This document shows positions 45,122-57,160 of a stretch of DNA of 64,000 nucleotides, piece after piece. The stretch is from Pardosa pseudoannulata (Eukaryota > Arthropoda > Arachnida > Araneae > Lycosidae). The first letter of the stretch is position 1. The number at the start of each line of letters is the position of its first letter. Under the pieces are notes generated by a model, which worked only from the letters and a program-made list of their open reading frames with translations, had not been told where the DNA came from and made no database searches. The position numbers and the translations under genes were made by a program. The DNA lies in NCBI GenBank assembly GCA_032207245.1, contig CM063502.1, positions 43,418,162 to 43,482,161 on the forward strand. Reading direction: 5' to 3'.

Positions 45122-45885
45122 CTCTCATCTCCCACTCTCCTTAGCCTTTCATTTTTTTTCTTTCATGCAGTTGCATTATACACTCAAGTGATGAACTGAT
45201 CATCAGAGTATACAGAGAAATTTATCAATGAAATTACGAAATATTCAATTCACGTAAATAATAATAATAATAATATATATTTTATTTATAACTTTAACTG
45301 ACTACGTTGTTTAGAAATTTAATAGTATAATATATTCAAATTTCTTTTATCTATATAGTTTAAATTTATTTACAATCTCTTCATCAGTTTTCTTATGTAC
45401 CTTTCTAAAATGTCTGACCTTTTGTTAGATTTAATCACAATATAGTTTCATAAAGATTGTATGTAAAATAATCAAAATACAGCCGCTGGGTTGTGGAAAA
45501 TGAATTTCTTTCTATAGTTTTGAATATTTCACTTTGCCTTCAGTGGGAAGGATGTTAAGTCATTAAAGTTCTTACACCCACGGAATATAACCTCAACTTC
45601 TTACATTAGACAAAATAGGCCGAAAACTAATTAATTCTTCAGTCTTAGTCAGATTTATTTTAAAACAGATGATGCAGATAATGATGTAGACTGGTGTAAA
45701 GAAATAACAATAAATAAATTTGAAAGTCCTGATCTCACCTTATTCATAAAAATAATCAATACAATTTACGCTTTATGCAATCAATTTTTATTCATTTTTT
45801 TGTTTCATGATATCTTACTTCTGTAATGAAGTCCTTTCTTAAAAGGATACTGGGTGTTTATTATTTTCGTATCAATCGATTGTGT
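45122..45885. other. AT-rich, nothing recognised
   Basis: A short (TAA)n run near 45258. No other feature. Confidence 0.5.
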
Positions 45886-46395
45886 GTTTAAATTCACCAA
45901 TCCCCTTGTAAGAGTCACGCAGACGATCCCGAAGTGTTCGCCTGCCCCCCTTTTGCTTGCTCGCCAGACGACAAGGTCACGTGACGTCGGCCCTGTCGCA
46001 GTCACAACATCCTGCCCGCGCGCACTTCCTGGTCTGTCTCGATTCCTGTCTGCGGGCTGACTGCTGCCACTGAAAACGAACAAAAAAATAAAAACAGAAA
46101 TGAAAAAGAAAAAAAAAAGCTGAAAAAAAATAAGCGGCAAACAAAATGGGGGGAAAAAAATCCCTTCCATAGTGTTCCCACCAAACAAACAAACCAAACG
46201 CCGCGCCAATTCGGACAATTTGTGCGAGTGGACCTACTGATTAGATAGCGGGAATTGTTTTGTTTATCCCTCACAGTAGACGGGTTTCGCTGAGTGTTTT
46301 TCAATTCCTCTGCAGGTGAATATTTGTACTTTTCTCGCGGAATTGATTTCATGCGGCTATTGTAAAACATACTTCTTTCAACGGCCCCCAAATTT
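45886..46395. promoter_or_regulatory. CpG-rich patch with overlapping E-box and CRE
   Basis: The most GC- and CpG-rich stretch in the window. GGTCACGTGACGTCGG holds a palindromic E-box (TCACGTGA, 45977-45984) overlapping a CRE-like TGACGTCG. Poly-A/purine tracts (46080-46170) follow, then CGCCGCGCCAATTCGG. Frames of up to 137 codons on the minus strand overlap each other in different phases and include Phe runs from the A-tracts, so they are unlikely to be real. A promoter or conserved element fits best. Confidence 0.42.
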
Positions 46396-47236
46396 TCCTA
46401 ATTGATGCACTACCACTACAGGATGTCGGATGCAATTTAGATGGTGCTTTGAGCACTAATTTTGCTAAAGGAAAAGCTTTTAACTAGGGAATTGTATGTA
46501 ACCATGTATTGCATGCAGGTAAAAATACGGTGCAGCTTTGTTTTTAATTTATATACAATTAGTATACAAAAATTTATGTACAAAATTTTTTTCAACTTAA
46601 AATTTAATATTTTCATTTAAATATTTTAGTTCTCCATGCATTTTAATAATTAATAATTTAGAAATATATATTGTCTCATAGTTATATTTCATACCAAACA
46701 TTGGAACAATATATAACAAAAAAATTAACCTCATTTAAATCTGAATATATTAACAAACACATATTTATATTTTTTATATTAATATTGCATAAGAAAATTA
46801 AATTTCCATATCTATTTAATGCGGTTCTAAAATACTTTAATATTGTAAAATATACGATTAATACATTTTTTATTTAAATGCTTTAGGGTTTCAAATAGCA
46901 GATTTAATTTTCTTTTCTAATACTAATAACAATACTGATTTCTAATACTGATTTTCACGGTAAATTAACTCTCTCAAATTGTTGAAACTTACGTACAAAA
47001 ATCATACGGTATTGAAATAATTCAATTCAATGCATGAATTATAAAAGCAGTTTTTAATAACTAAGTAAAAGAAAAATGCCATACCATAAGGCTTAAATTT
47101 TAAGCAGTTATCATTGTAGTTTTAACTAAAATATCTCTGACTATTAAAAGTGGTGTATACAAAAATTATATACAAGATTCCCATCTCAATTAATTGGGGA
47201 CAATTTAATTTTTAAAGCTTCTAATAAACAGGTACA

Positions 47237-47238
<2 letters not shown>
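46396..47238. other. AT-rich, nothing recognised
   Basis: No supported feature. Confidence 0.5.

Positions 47239-47272
<34 letters not shown>
47239..47272. repeat. Poly-T tract
   Basis: About 33 uninterrupted T. It could be the reverse complement of a retroposed poly-A tail, but I see no element body next to it. Confidence 0.95.
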
Positions 47273-47273
<1 letters not shown>

Positions 47274-49260
47274 TAAATGAGCTTACCTCTTTTAATTTTT
47301 ATTAGATTTTTCGTGGCATTTAAAAGACATCAAGTCAAAATTTATCAGTTATACTTAAAGCACTGCAAAGAGAAAATTTAAATAAATTCTTACAATTAGC
47401 TACTACAGATTATGTTGAGAAATTTATACACGCAGAATAATGTCTATTATCGTTTATATATAGTTAAAGTTGTTTTATGTTATAAAATATAGTAATTTAT
47501 TCTGGCTGGAACCGTTTTAATCACTAATTAATTTTGATATTTTACGTTAATTTTCTTTATATTCTTATTTCATAAAATACCTCGAAGAAAAAGTTTATTA
47601 AATTACATGAGATAAGAAATATATTTATCTTAAAGAGTTGTTATGTAAGAAAGTTTCGTTAAATATCATTCAAATATTTTTCGGTTAAAATATAAACATA
47701 ATAATGTATCTTTAAATTTCAAGTGAAGTGAATAGAGTTTTCAGGAAATATCAAAGTATCTTTGTAAACAACAAAATTAAAGCAATTGTGTGAGGATAAG
47801 GAAATCTATTTTCGAAAGAAAATAGTTGATGTAGAATCAAACAGTCGAGGAAAACGGTAAACCGCACACAAATATTATACAGAAATTTTTACGCATGTGA
47901 CTAATATTTACGTTATGTAAAGAGATATTGGAAATTCTTTTTCCCGAGAGGTTAAAGGAAATTGGTAAGAAACCTTGAATGCTGATATCTGACGAAAAAA
48001 GTCAATATTTCGACTGCAAGTCGCTGACCTTCGGGTACGGTGGCTAAAATATTAAAAGCTCAACCACACTACTACTATCCGGCGCGTTCTAGGGGAAAGA
48101 TATTTGAAGCAGACAGACTGTCCGAGTCTGTGTTGTAGTTATTTTATTTTTATTTATTATTTTTTTGTAAATTAATATACAATAAAGTTGCATTTGTTTA
48201 TTTATTTATTTTAGCATAACTTTATAAACAGATTACGAAGATTTCGATGTTATGCACCATGTTTTTCATATTCCGGATATAGTTAAACTTAAACATATCG
48301 AAAAACACAGTAATAGTACTCAAATTTTATTTTTATTTTTCTTGTTTTATACATGTTTTATAGATTTCTTGTCTGAGTTGGAAATGTGAAAAATAAATAT
48401 ATTCCTGGTGTATTCTTCTCTTTATTTTGTTTAAAGATAGGGGGGGGGGAAGGCCATCATAAATAGAATGATATATACGACTTTTTCACCTTACGGTAGT
48501 TTTCTAAAAATACTAAAAGTCTATTGATGTCCCAAATAATAATTGCTACTCTACTGTTCATTTTTTTTTTCTTAAATTTAGTAAACGTCAAAGTAAAGCA
48601 GTTATTTAACTATAACAATTTACTTACGAGCTCTTTAAAGCTTGAAAATGAATATAATACGTATTTAATACACAGAATTTTTAAAAAATAATTATTTCCA
48701 TGTAAAGATTCTTCATTTTTTTCATAACAAATCATAAAAAATTAATTTTAATAGAAAAATAATAAGAAAGCTCTAAAAATCCTCTTAAAATACTCAAAGA
48801 AATATATGACGACTTATTGGAAGATACTCCGAATATTGTGTAAAGCATTAACTCCTTATAAATGCTTCCAAACTTAATAACATTTGTTTTGAATTTATTC
48901 AGTCGGCGAAATTGGAGAATCTTTAACTGTGACAAAAGAAGAACAGCTAATTTTCAGATAGAACTGATACTTCTTAATAGAAATAATCAAGTTTCACCTT
49001 GCTTAATGATTGCCTAAGCATCTGGCAAGAACCGTAAAGAGAGAAGGACCACAATCCAGGTGGCTTGATTGCCATAAAAATGACTGAAAGATAACAGAAG
49101 ACACTATAGGACCATGCAGATGACGAAACTTTACTGACAAATCCGAACAGCAATCACTGAATGAGACGATCTTGGAAAGTGACAGGTTGTAGAGACGAAG
49201 ATATCCATGATTTGTAAAACTTATGTATTGCATATGTATAATTATTTAGTCACTACATTA
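47273..49260. other. AT-rich, nothing recognised
   Basis: Slightly GC-richer at 48010-48130 and 49010-49200 but without a motif or supported frame. A 9-G run lies near 48441. Confidence 0.45.
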
Positions 49261-49330
49261 CAGGTTCTCAAATTTTTTTCACCAAGGCATCCGTGGCATA
49301 TCCTAGCGACACCCTGTTTGAGAACCGCGG
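49261..49330. mobile_element. Minimal hAT MITE, 70 bp
   Basis: Starts CAGGTTCTCAAATTTTTTT; the reverse complement of the right end reads CCGCGGTTCTCAAACAGGG. CAGNGGTTCTCAAA is a standard hAT terminus. The flanking 8-mers CTACATTA and ATAGATTA match at 6 of 8 positions, as expected for an old 8-bp hAT target duplication. The interior GGCATCCGTGGCATATCC is shared in style with the hAT-like end at 21.35 kb. Non-coding. Confidence 0.7.
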
Positions 49331-50139
49331 ATAGATTATTGGTCGCATCCAACGATAAATACAAGAAAATTTCTTACTCCATTACGCTAGTGACGTTTTT
49401 TCAAGAAAAATTTTATATACATTCATGCCTTCTTTGATTATTTCACAATTTCTAGCAAATTTTTCATGATTATTGCTTCAGCACCCAACTTGATAGCAGT
49501 GGCACTAGACAGTAGAAGGATACACACATATAAGGAACGAAGCCTATATATGCTTAAAATTAAAAAATACAATATATAATACGACTTCAGTATTGATGTG
49601 ATTAAATGTATTCAAAACATGTTTATTTGCATAAAGCCGTATCTGTACAGTCAATCCAAAAACCATAGCTTTTAAAGTAATATCAGGCATACGTACCGTA
49701 TTAAATCAACCACAGATTCAATAATTTGGCACTTATCAGGCGGCTATTGCGAGTAAATTTCATTAGACTAGTTTCATCTTTCGCATTTATATTATGCGAG
49801 TGTGACTTTAGTGTGGAAAAATAGATTGGGTACATTTTGAAATGTTTACGTTTGTTCTGTCAGATATCAATGCGTTAGGAATTAACTTCGATATGATGTT
49901 AATGCATTATAGATACAGAAAAGCACTGACTTAGAAGTCATATTAAATATCCTATGTAATTATTATTAATTTTGCCTACATTTCTGGGAAAATAACATTT
50001 TAAGTTTTAAATAAATACACGAGAGCAGTAATAATATACATTACTTATCAGATTCTTATAAGCAAGCTTAAGATTAGTCTCATAGATTTGTGTCTTCTTA
50101 AAAGTGTTGCTTTTAATGGATAGCATTAATAACTGTTTA
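49331..50139. other. AT-rich, nothing recognised
   Basis: No supported feature. Confidence 0.5.
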
Positions 50140-50450
50140 CTGCCTAAATACGATTGGCAATTCCTAGTTGCACGTGACTCGCCGGAGTTTTTAACTTTTT
50201 TTTCTTTGAGTTTGTGGCGACATTTTTACCCTTCGATTACGCAGTTTCAGACGGACGGTTACGAAACGTCTGTTGGATCGTCCGCCTTTCGTAGCAGGTG
50301 CGTATTTTTGAATCTTTTTCGCGGCCTGCTCTTAAAAACCGCGAAAAATGGAGGAGGGAAAATAAAAAAACCCGTCACCAACTTCCAGCGGTGCTTTTGC
50401 CATCGTTTTGTGAATGACAAATGCACACGCATTTAGAGTCAACGATTCTG
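50140..50450. promoter_or_regulatory. GC-richer patch with E2F-like inverted repeat
   Basis: Contains a perfect 10-bp inverted repeat TTTTTCGCGG / CCGCGAAAAA with a 14-nt spacer (50315-50348). Each arm resembles an E2F core (TTTCGCGG). Another short inverted repeat CAGACG / CGTCTG lies at 50248-50272. A 110-codon plus frame from an upstream start crosses the patch; its residues show no domain and the start lies in AT-rich DNA. Candidate regulatory element or GC-rich repeat fragment. Confidence 0.33.
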
Positions 50451-50537
50451 CAGGTTTTCACCTATAATAGGAATGTATCCTGTTTGAATATTCTTTTCCT
50501 TTCTGTTACCGTAAACTACAGCTTAATTTTCTTACTA

Positions 50538-51123
50538 CAGTAGAACCTCGATTATCCGAGTTAATTGGTACTGCTAGTACCTCGGATATCGGAAATCTCG
50601 ATTAATAGAAACCATGTATAAAAACCTTCCGTGTTTGCGAATTTAACTAACTTTTAAAGTAAAAAACAATAGAACGTTCTTTAAATGATAAAAAATAAAC
50701 ATATATGAACTTATGTTTCACAGCTAAAAAGATTTAAAAAGGAAATCAACTCTAGTAGTAAATTTTAAAAAGTAAAATGGATTTTTTTTTAACTATACTT
50801 AGTTAAATATCGAAAGACACATTTTCAAAAATAACCTCCAATCCCCTCCCCCCAACAGGGGGTTTGTAAGTGTCCGATAACATATTGCACCTGGTATTCA
50901 ATAGGGTCACAAGACCACTGTTGTAAAGCATTCATGGAAGTTGTCTTCTCAGGATGTAATATTTCTTGGAAGTTTAGTGCTTTTGCAGGGAAGAAGTTCC
51001 TGTAACATGGATAATGAACTAAAATGTGTATAATTTTTTCAAGCTCATTTTGGAAAGGAGAAAAAAATTAGACTTCGTTATTGACTCGGTTAACAGAAAC
51101 CTTGGTTAATCGAGGTTCTACTG
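50538..51123. mobile_element. pogo/Tigger-type MITE, 586 bp
   Basis: Flanked by TA on each side. Ends CAGTAGAACCTCGATTATCCG and (reverse complement) CAGTAGAACCTCGATTAACCA share the first 17 bases. TA duplication and a CAGT start are typical of pogo/Tigger elements. On the minus strand a fragment around MNALQQW may be what remains of the transposase C-terminal region, but this is speculative. No intact gene. Confidence 0.87.
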
Positions 51124-52749
51124 TACTATGTCTCAATTTTGCTTGCTTAGATGTAACTCAAACACAGTTATTAACATCCTCTATCAGTTCCAATCTAGAG
51201 AAAATTCATATTATATGGCTATGAATTTGTAAAATATAGTTTAAATTAAGCAAATATTCTATAAATCCACTACAAATCTACAACAAATACAGTATTTAGA
51301 AATTTTTGAAATCTAAATATATTTAAATTTCTGTTTCAATGAGTTCCGAGGAAAAGAATGGATATTCCTCTTAAATTACTCGAATTCATGTCATTTCAGT
51401 AAGAAATTAAGGTCACATTCGAATAAACGTGTATTTCCATTTTTAATTAGCCAAACGTTAATGAACGTTAATGAAATCTAAAATAAATTTTTCAGACAGT
51501 TCTTTTACCAGACATTTGATTCAACGTTAATTCATGTTTGCTCTTATTAAAACTTCTGTTCAGAAATTTCTGCTGACATAATAATTGAATTTATGACTTA
51601 CTGTCAAGTGAGAATTTACTGTTCTTATCGTAAATAAACTGAATAGTATATGGCTTTAAGGAATAATTATTATCAAGAGAAAAATATTAAAGAATGTGGT
51701 TAAATGCAGGGAAGTCATCGTAAGCAAAATTGTTTTTATTACAGAAGGTCATCGAAAATAATTTTTAGATTTATTCGTTAAATATTGATTTAATTTCTAT
51801 GTAGGGTAATAGTTTTTATATAATGTTATATTTTCAAGTTTATATTTTCAATGTAAAAGATTAAAAATGTGTAAAATTTTAAAAAAAAGAAAAGAAAAAC
51901 AGAAAATTTAACAAAGAGTCTAACAATTTTCTGAAATGAAATGAACAAGTTTTAGTTTTTTTGCAATTGATCCAAAATATGAATTACTATATTTTTGTGT
52001 CGTTAATGACATATATAAATTGAATCCATAAATTTTAAATACAAGATGTCTCGTTTAGTGCGATTTCACCAAGTGCTGATCACGCTATAGTGCACTGAGG
52101 GCCGGATTATATCATTCTGGGACCGTAGTTTTTTTTTCTTTTTGCAGAGGCCCTTTCTTTTCCCACAAGAATAGAGCACCCAGAAAATATAATACAACAA
52201 TTAAAACAAAACAAACAATGTGAAAAGATAAAATAAATGTTAAATTTTTAGATGGATAAATGAATTTGGATTTTTGTAGAAAAGTATATACAATATTTAT
52301 ACGATACCAGATATATTCCGGGCATGTATGTAAACGATTTTCAGTTCAAACGAAGTACCAACAACAAATTAATACCAAAACTATTATATTGTTATGTGCC
52401 CTGTGGACAAGACCTGAATTTTGTAGCCATATAAAAAGCCATATATTTTTTATTTGTTTATTATATACGATTGTATAAAGTAAACTATCTTATTTACAAA
52501 CCTTTTCAAAATAGATGTTTAACCGGGCATTTCAAATAACTTGGCCTTAGACATTAGTCTCCTTTTTTTTGTATGAGATGAAATGTAATTTAAGTAATGA
52601 ATTTCAGTAATTAATTTCAGTTAGCACTGATTAATTCCCTTTTATGCTGTATGAAAAGGTTGTGCTCCAAAATATTGTGATAATGATTTTTGTGGCTTCA
52701 TTCTTGAAATGGATACTATCTCGGCAAACGGAAACTTGGACATGACTGA
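51124..52749. other. AT-rich; one possible transposon end
   Basis: GGGCCGGATTATATC near 52099, followed by a T-run and GCAGAGGCCC, resembles the end of a widespread non-autonomous repeat, but there is no partner end. Otherwise featureless. Confidence 0.4.
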
Positions 52750-52875
52750 TTGTATGCAACCGATGTCATAGAATGGATTCGAACGGACTCTCAAGTTCTT
52801 GTTGACGAATCTGCTATCAGCAAAAAAGAAAATACTTATGAAGAAGGTAAAATGGAAGAAAATAATGCTAACTAA
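52750..52875 (+). pseudogene. Possible Tigger/Jerky-type transposase C-terminal relic
   Basis: A 41-codon frame reads ATDVIEWIRTDSQVLVDESA and continues acidic and Lys-rich to a TAA. The pattern DVxEWxxxDSxVxVxExxxx followed by an acidic tail is typical of the C-terminal region of Tigger/Jerky (CENP-B-like) transposases. About 50 bp further, LFNAMRRTLIEKK may be a second fragment. No terminal repeats were found nearby. It could instead be an unrelated coding relic. Confidence 0.32.
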
Positions 52876-53754
52876 AAAATTAAATAATTATAATCTTGAA
52901 AATTTGTTTAATGCCATGAGAAGAACATTGATCGAGAAAAAAAATTATCCAAATGAAAAAAAGCCTTGAAAAAGGCAAAAATTTAAAAAAGAATAATATT
53001 TTATGTTATAGCAAGAAGTGCGATGCAAAACGGTAAATAAATCGGTGCTAAAAACTTATTTGATAGTCAAAAATTATTTTTTCTTTCCATTGTGTAACAT
53101 TAAGCTATAAAAGGGATTTATTATTATTACTTTACATTCTTTATTATTTTTCATTAATTTCAGTAAATGCACAAAGATTCTTGTTTCGATAGAAGCGAAA
53201 TTCCATAGAAACGAATTACTCTTTTTCTTCTATAAAAATAAAGTTACTCTTAATGCAGTATTTTAGAGTAACCAATTCAAAGTACTAAGTACCTTATTCC
53301 TGTACTTAAAACATCCAAGTATAGCATCTTTCCTATCGAAAAAAATTAAGTAAGAATACTGGTTATGCTAGTCATATTCTTTACGTAATTATTCCAGGTG
53401 AGATGAATGCTTAGAGTTATTTCACGTTTAATTGTGTAATTAAAATTAATTAAGAGTATTTTCTGTTTATTGATTTAAAGTCTCCAAACTTAAAGAACTT
53501 GCTGTAGGATTAGATATTGTCAACCCCTGATTTTGAGAATTTTGGATCTTCGCCCCCTTTTAAAAGCTACCATGCAAGCGCCTGTACAGCTGATAATCGT
53601 CTGCGAATTTCGAACGTCAGACCTTCACTTAGCATGATGGGATACAATGGATTTTTCTTTTCGCTTTCAAATAAAATCTTCGAAGTCAGTTGGTTATCGC
53701 ATGCGCTCCATTTGATAATAGCTTTCTGACATTTCTTTCTATTGCTCAGAGGAT
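52876..53754. other. No feature recognised
   Basis: Near 53517-53726 a 70-codon frame starts at a TTG and has a balanced composition but no motif. The rest is AT-rich. Confidence 0.4.
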
Positions 53755-54298
53755 TAAATGCAGGGAGTGTCCTATTTTATTTTGATAGGAAGACCTTTAC
53801 TGCCCAAAATATTAAGGCAATTATCAATGATAGTTTGTTCGATTCTGCTGGGGAATTGTTAAGAATACGAAAATATGACAGTAAATAAGGTAAATATATT
53901 CTTTTCTTTTCTATCAGATTTTTTGCAGTCTTTATCAGTTATTAGATCTTAATTTTAACTTCCCTCCAAAGTTATTTTGGAATAATTATAAAAAAAATAT
54001 TTAATTTTAAAATATCGGATGAGAGAGTATTGGAAATGTCCTGTTTCCTTTTGATATAAAAAACTTTACTGCTCAAAATATTTACGCAATTTTAAATGAT
54101 GGTTTCTTCACTTCTGTTGAGGAATACTTAAAAAAAGAATATAAAAAATTTTCTCTCAGAACTTTAAGTTATACTTTTTGTAGTCTTCTTCAGTTATTAG
54201 ATCTTAATGATAATCTGACTTTTCAAAATTATTTTTTGGATATTTATAGAAAAATTACTCAAATTAGTTTTAAAATAGGAAAGAGAAGAGTATTTTGA
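53755..54298 (+). repeat. Tandem duplication of a coding-like ~270-bp unit
   Basis: Two units share GTCCT.TTT..TTTTGATA, ACTGC.CAAAATATT, CAATTATTAGATCTTAA-like and TTTTAAAAT blocks at about 270-bp spacing. In the second unit one frame is open for about 91 codons (NVLFPFDIKNFTAQNIYAIL, EEYLKKEYKKFSLRTLSYTF, SLLQLLDLNDNLTFQNYFLD). In the first the same frame starts SVLFYFDRKTFTAQNIKAII but breaks after about 42 codons. Similar protein starts in two diverged copies favour past coding. Confidence 0.8.
54023..54298 (+). pseudogene. Open frame of the second duplicate unit
   Basis: A frame with no in-frame ATG near its beginning runs from just after a TGA to a TGA, 91 codons. That is long for DNA this AT-rich. 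It is Leu/Phe/Lys-rich with NFTAQN and LLQLLDLND segments and looks helical. There is no signal peptide and no known domain. Without a start codon or clear splice sites it is either an exon of a gene not otherwise visible or a relic; its broken sister unit favours a relic. Confidence 0.4.
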
Positions 54299-56579
54299 AT
54301 GAGTATTTTATTAGTTCTGCATATAAAATATATCAAGTTCTGTAACTTATATCCTGTAATTATCTGTCATAACCGCTGTTTATGTGTATATATGTGCACA
54401 TTACATTATATTTATTATGTAGCTTGCATAAACAAAAGTCGCAACTAGAGCTAAAGGTCGCCTATGTTAAACCAATGTAACATAGTTTTTCAGGACCTAT
54501 CAACAGGTCGACGATAAATTTTCCATTTTCTACAAAATTTTGAGTGTATATTCGAATATTTAAAGTCGGAATACGTGCATTATATTAATATAAAGAAATG
54601 CATTGAACTGATTGAGCTCAATATCATTGCCATGATAATGAAAAATAAAGGAATAATCTACAGATTAAGAGACACATATCGTCAACAAGTTGATGTGTAT
54701 AAGAAAAATTCTTAGATAGATTTTATAGCGTGATTAACACATTTCTATTTGAAAATAGTGCTTTATATATTTCTGAAAAACTATGAGGATGCGTGTTTCA
54801 CATTACAATTGAGAACTTAAAAATAATTTTACTACACTTAGTTATTTTATTATCAAATATATTTTTGGAGTTAGGTGAAAATTAATTTCAAGAAGTATGT
54901 GACGGAAGTTTTCGTAACATACTCTGGTACTGAAACGACATATCTATACATTTACATGAAGGGCGATTTAATTTTGTGAACTACGCTCTTTTGGTTTACT
55001 CAACAATGACAGACAAGTAGACCAGGAATTACTGTTTAAATCTGATTCCAAATATTTCCGAACATCTATACGAAGAACAGGATTTAAACATACGAATACA
55101 GGCTCCGATAAACATCGCCCTACCCTACCGTTCGTATTATCGTTCGGCCGGAAATGAGAGTGCTACATGTTGGAACTTTGGATAATACAGTTTTTCTAGT
55201 TTATTGATATATATATATCCAAACCTAATATTTATGAAACTAGCTTGCCTTAAATTCGTCCTGTTTATTTTTGTGTAAGAAAAGGGACGATCAATTTCTT
55301 CGCTGGTAAAAAGTGCAAATTTAGAGCCGTGGGTACTTTCACACAGCTGTGGCTATGTCATGCGCTAAAAGATTGTGTATTCTGTATCGATATTTCTTAC
55401 GAAATGATTTGTTGGAATGTAAGTACTAACTCTTACGAAACAAGCAGTGATTTAAAATATGTGTTTCTCTAAATCCATTTCTTCTTTGTTTATAATGTTT
55501 CATTACTTGGATGTTGAAAATGACGCAGAATAATTCAGCTATGAACCTGAATCATCTTATGTGTAAACACGGCAGTCAGGTGCGCCAAAAGTCCAGGCAT
55601 TTGAATCACGGTATGACAGGCGTTACTAGAGAATGGCGCAATATTTTTATTATATTTAGACTCAAATTCAGAGTAGGTTGAATGGTATATACTATCGAAC
55701 TCCTAAGTCATTAAAGACGAAATGCATTGCACCAGATTCCATCTTTTACCCTTCCCTCTTAATTCTTAAGATAATTTCATATTTTAAATTTACTCTTACG
55801 TATAAAATAGAAGAAGCAAAATTGATTTTCTTCTCATCTTTCCTTAAAACAAATGGAAGGTGTCTAGTATAAAGATACTGTTTTACTCATAGGTTAGCAA
55901 TATAAGGCAAATAATTTTTTTTAAACTATATATAGAAGGTAATAAAAATTTTTTAAACTTTAGTAACGCTTTACATTTAAAAGTCTGGAATTAAAAGACT
56001 AGGTTCAACATGTTTTTGGTTTTCATAAACGTTTTTGAACTATGAAAATTGTGTTTGTGCACCCTACACTTATTTTATATATGTCTCACTTTTATTTAAA
56101 TATTTCGACAGTATATTTAGGTTTGATATAATAAAAAGTATATTGTAGAATACGGAAATATGCTAGGAAAAGTTTAGTTATACATCTGTTAAAATAAAAT
56201 TGAAAATTCTTTATGTGTGAATTAAAAGTAAACCAGTGTTTGTATTGTAGTCTGCAGACCGTATGCTTCCATTTATCATTATTGGTAATATCGCAAAAAC
56301 TGCAATATACACAAGCAGTAAGTTTGCATGATAAATTACTATAGACCCATGTCTTCTTTGTTAAGGAATAGAGAAATTTATGACTCAAAAGATTCATATT
56401 TTAATACATTTAGTACAGATATTTTCCTATTTTGAGGTATCTAGCGATGTTTTATCAAAACTTGTGCTGTTATTTTCAAAATAACTTATTGCAATATATT
56501 TTGGTTTTGAATTCACGATTTCACTTTGTTTCGAACAAATTGTAAAAGGCTATTTTCTTACCACATAGTTTAAGCTTTA
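54299..56579. other. AT-rich, nothing recognised
   Basis: A small GC-richer stretch near 55085-55170 (GATAAACATCGCCCTACCC, TCGTTCGGCCGGAAATG). Frames of 60-100 codons elsewhere lack motifs. Confidence 0.45.
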
Positions 56580-57160
56580 TTTCCGGGAACGTTATCTTCG
56601 CCGAACAAAACACTATTTTGTTGTGTTTTATACCTCATATTTTGAACTGCGTTTTATAATTCCCAGGTAGTGAGTCTTCCATAAATTCAAGTTTATCGAT
56701 TATAGCAAGTAGTATCCAATGCTCTTTTGTGAGTCTTTCTTCTCCATATATTTTGCTATTAAAATCAAGTTCTCTTTCAAAAAGTCTTTTTTGGCTCTTT
56801 TCGACATTATTTCCCCATCTGAACTGAAGATATTAAATTTGCTTTCGTCTGCAAATAAAACCTCTTTCCAATACCCAAAATTATTTTATCGGAAAGTTTG
56901 AGGAATTCTAAGTTTTCAGATCTTCTCACTAACTTGGAGTTTATATATTTACTTTTAACAACCAACTATAATATCTATCTCACTCTTGCATTTTACTCTC
57001 TTAACAAACCAACCTCGTGTACGGTAAAACTATTTCTGCAATGATGTTCTTTTTTCTCATTGAGATCGCCACTGATTTCCCGTATCACATTTTCCTTTTA
57101 ATTCTACGATGAATAATGTGGTATTTAATTACACCAGAAACCATTAAACGATTCAAATTA
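56580..57160 (-). pseudogene. Tc1-like transposase relic
   Basis: The minus strand carries YWKEVLFADESKFNIFSSDG, an almost textbook Tc1 block (WKxVLFxDESKFNxFxSDG) with the first catalytic Asp. Upstream, in broken frames, lies RTRGWFVKRVK-like sequence where the second DNA-binding helix normally sits. Downstream, KLEFMEDSLPGNYKTQF parallels the GxLxFIDGxMNxxxYxxIL block. The second and third catalytic positions are not recognisable. Stops interrupt all frames. No terminal inverted repeats found. It belongs to a different Tc1 lineage from the relic at 32.6-33.0 kb (DESKFNIF against GRTxLHIF type). Confidence 0.8.

Noticed and set aside
45805..46391. Three overlapping minus-strand ORFs of 71-137 codons
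   Set aside because: They occupy different frames of the same CpG/poly-A patch and include Phe-rich runs from A-tracts; they cannot all be real and none has a domain.
49003..49233. Tc1 N-terminal domain
   Set aside because: RRSWKVTGCRDEDI on the plus strand vaguely recalls a Tc1 helix-turn-helix linker, but no further block agrees.
50104..50436. 110-codon plus-strand ORF
   Set aside because: It crosses from AT-rich DNA into a GC-richer palindromic patch without motif or splice evidence.
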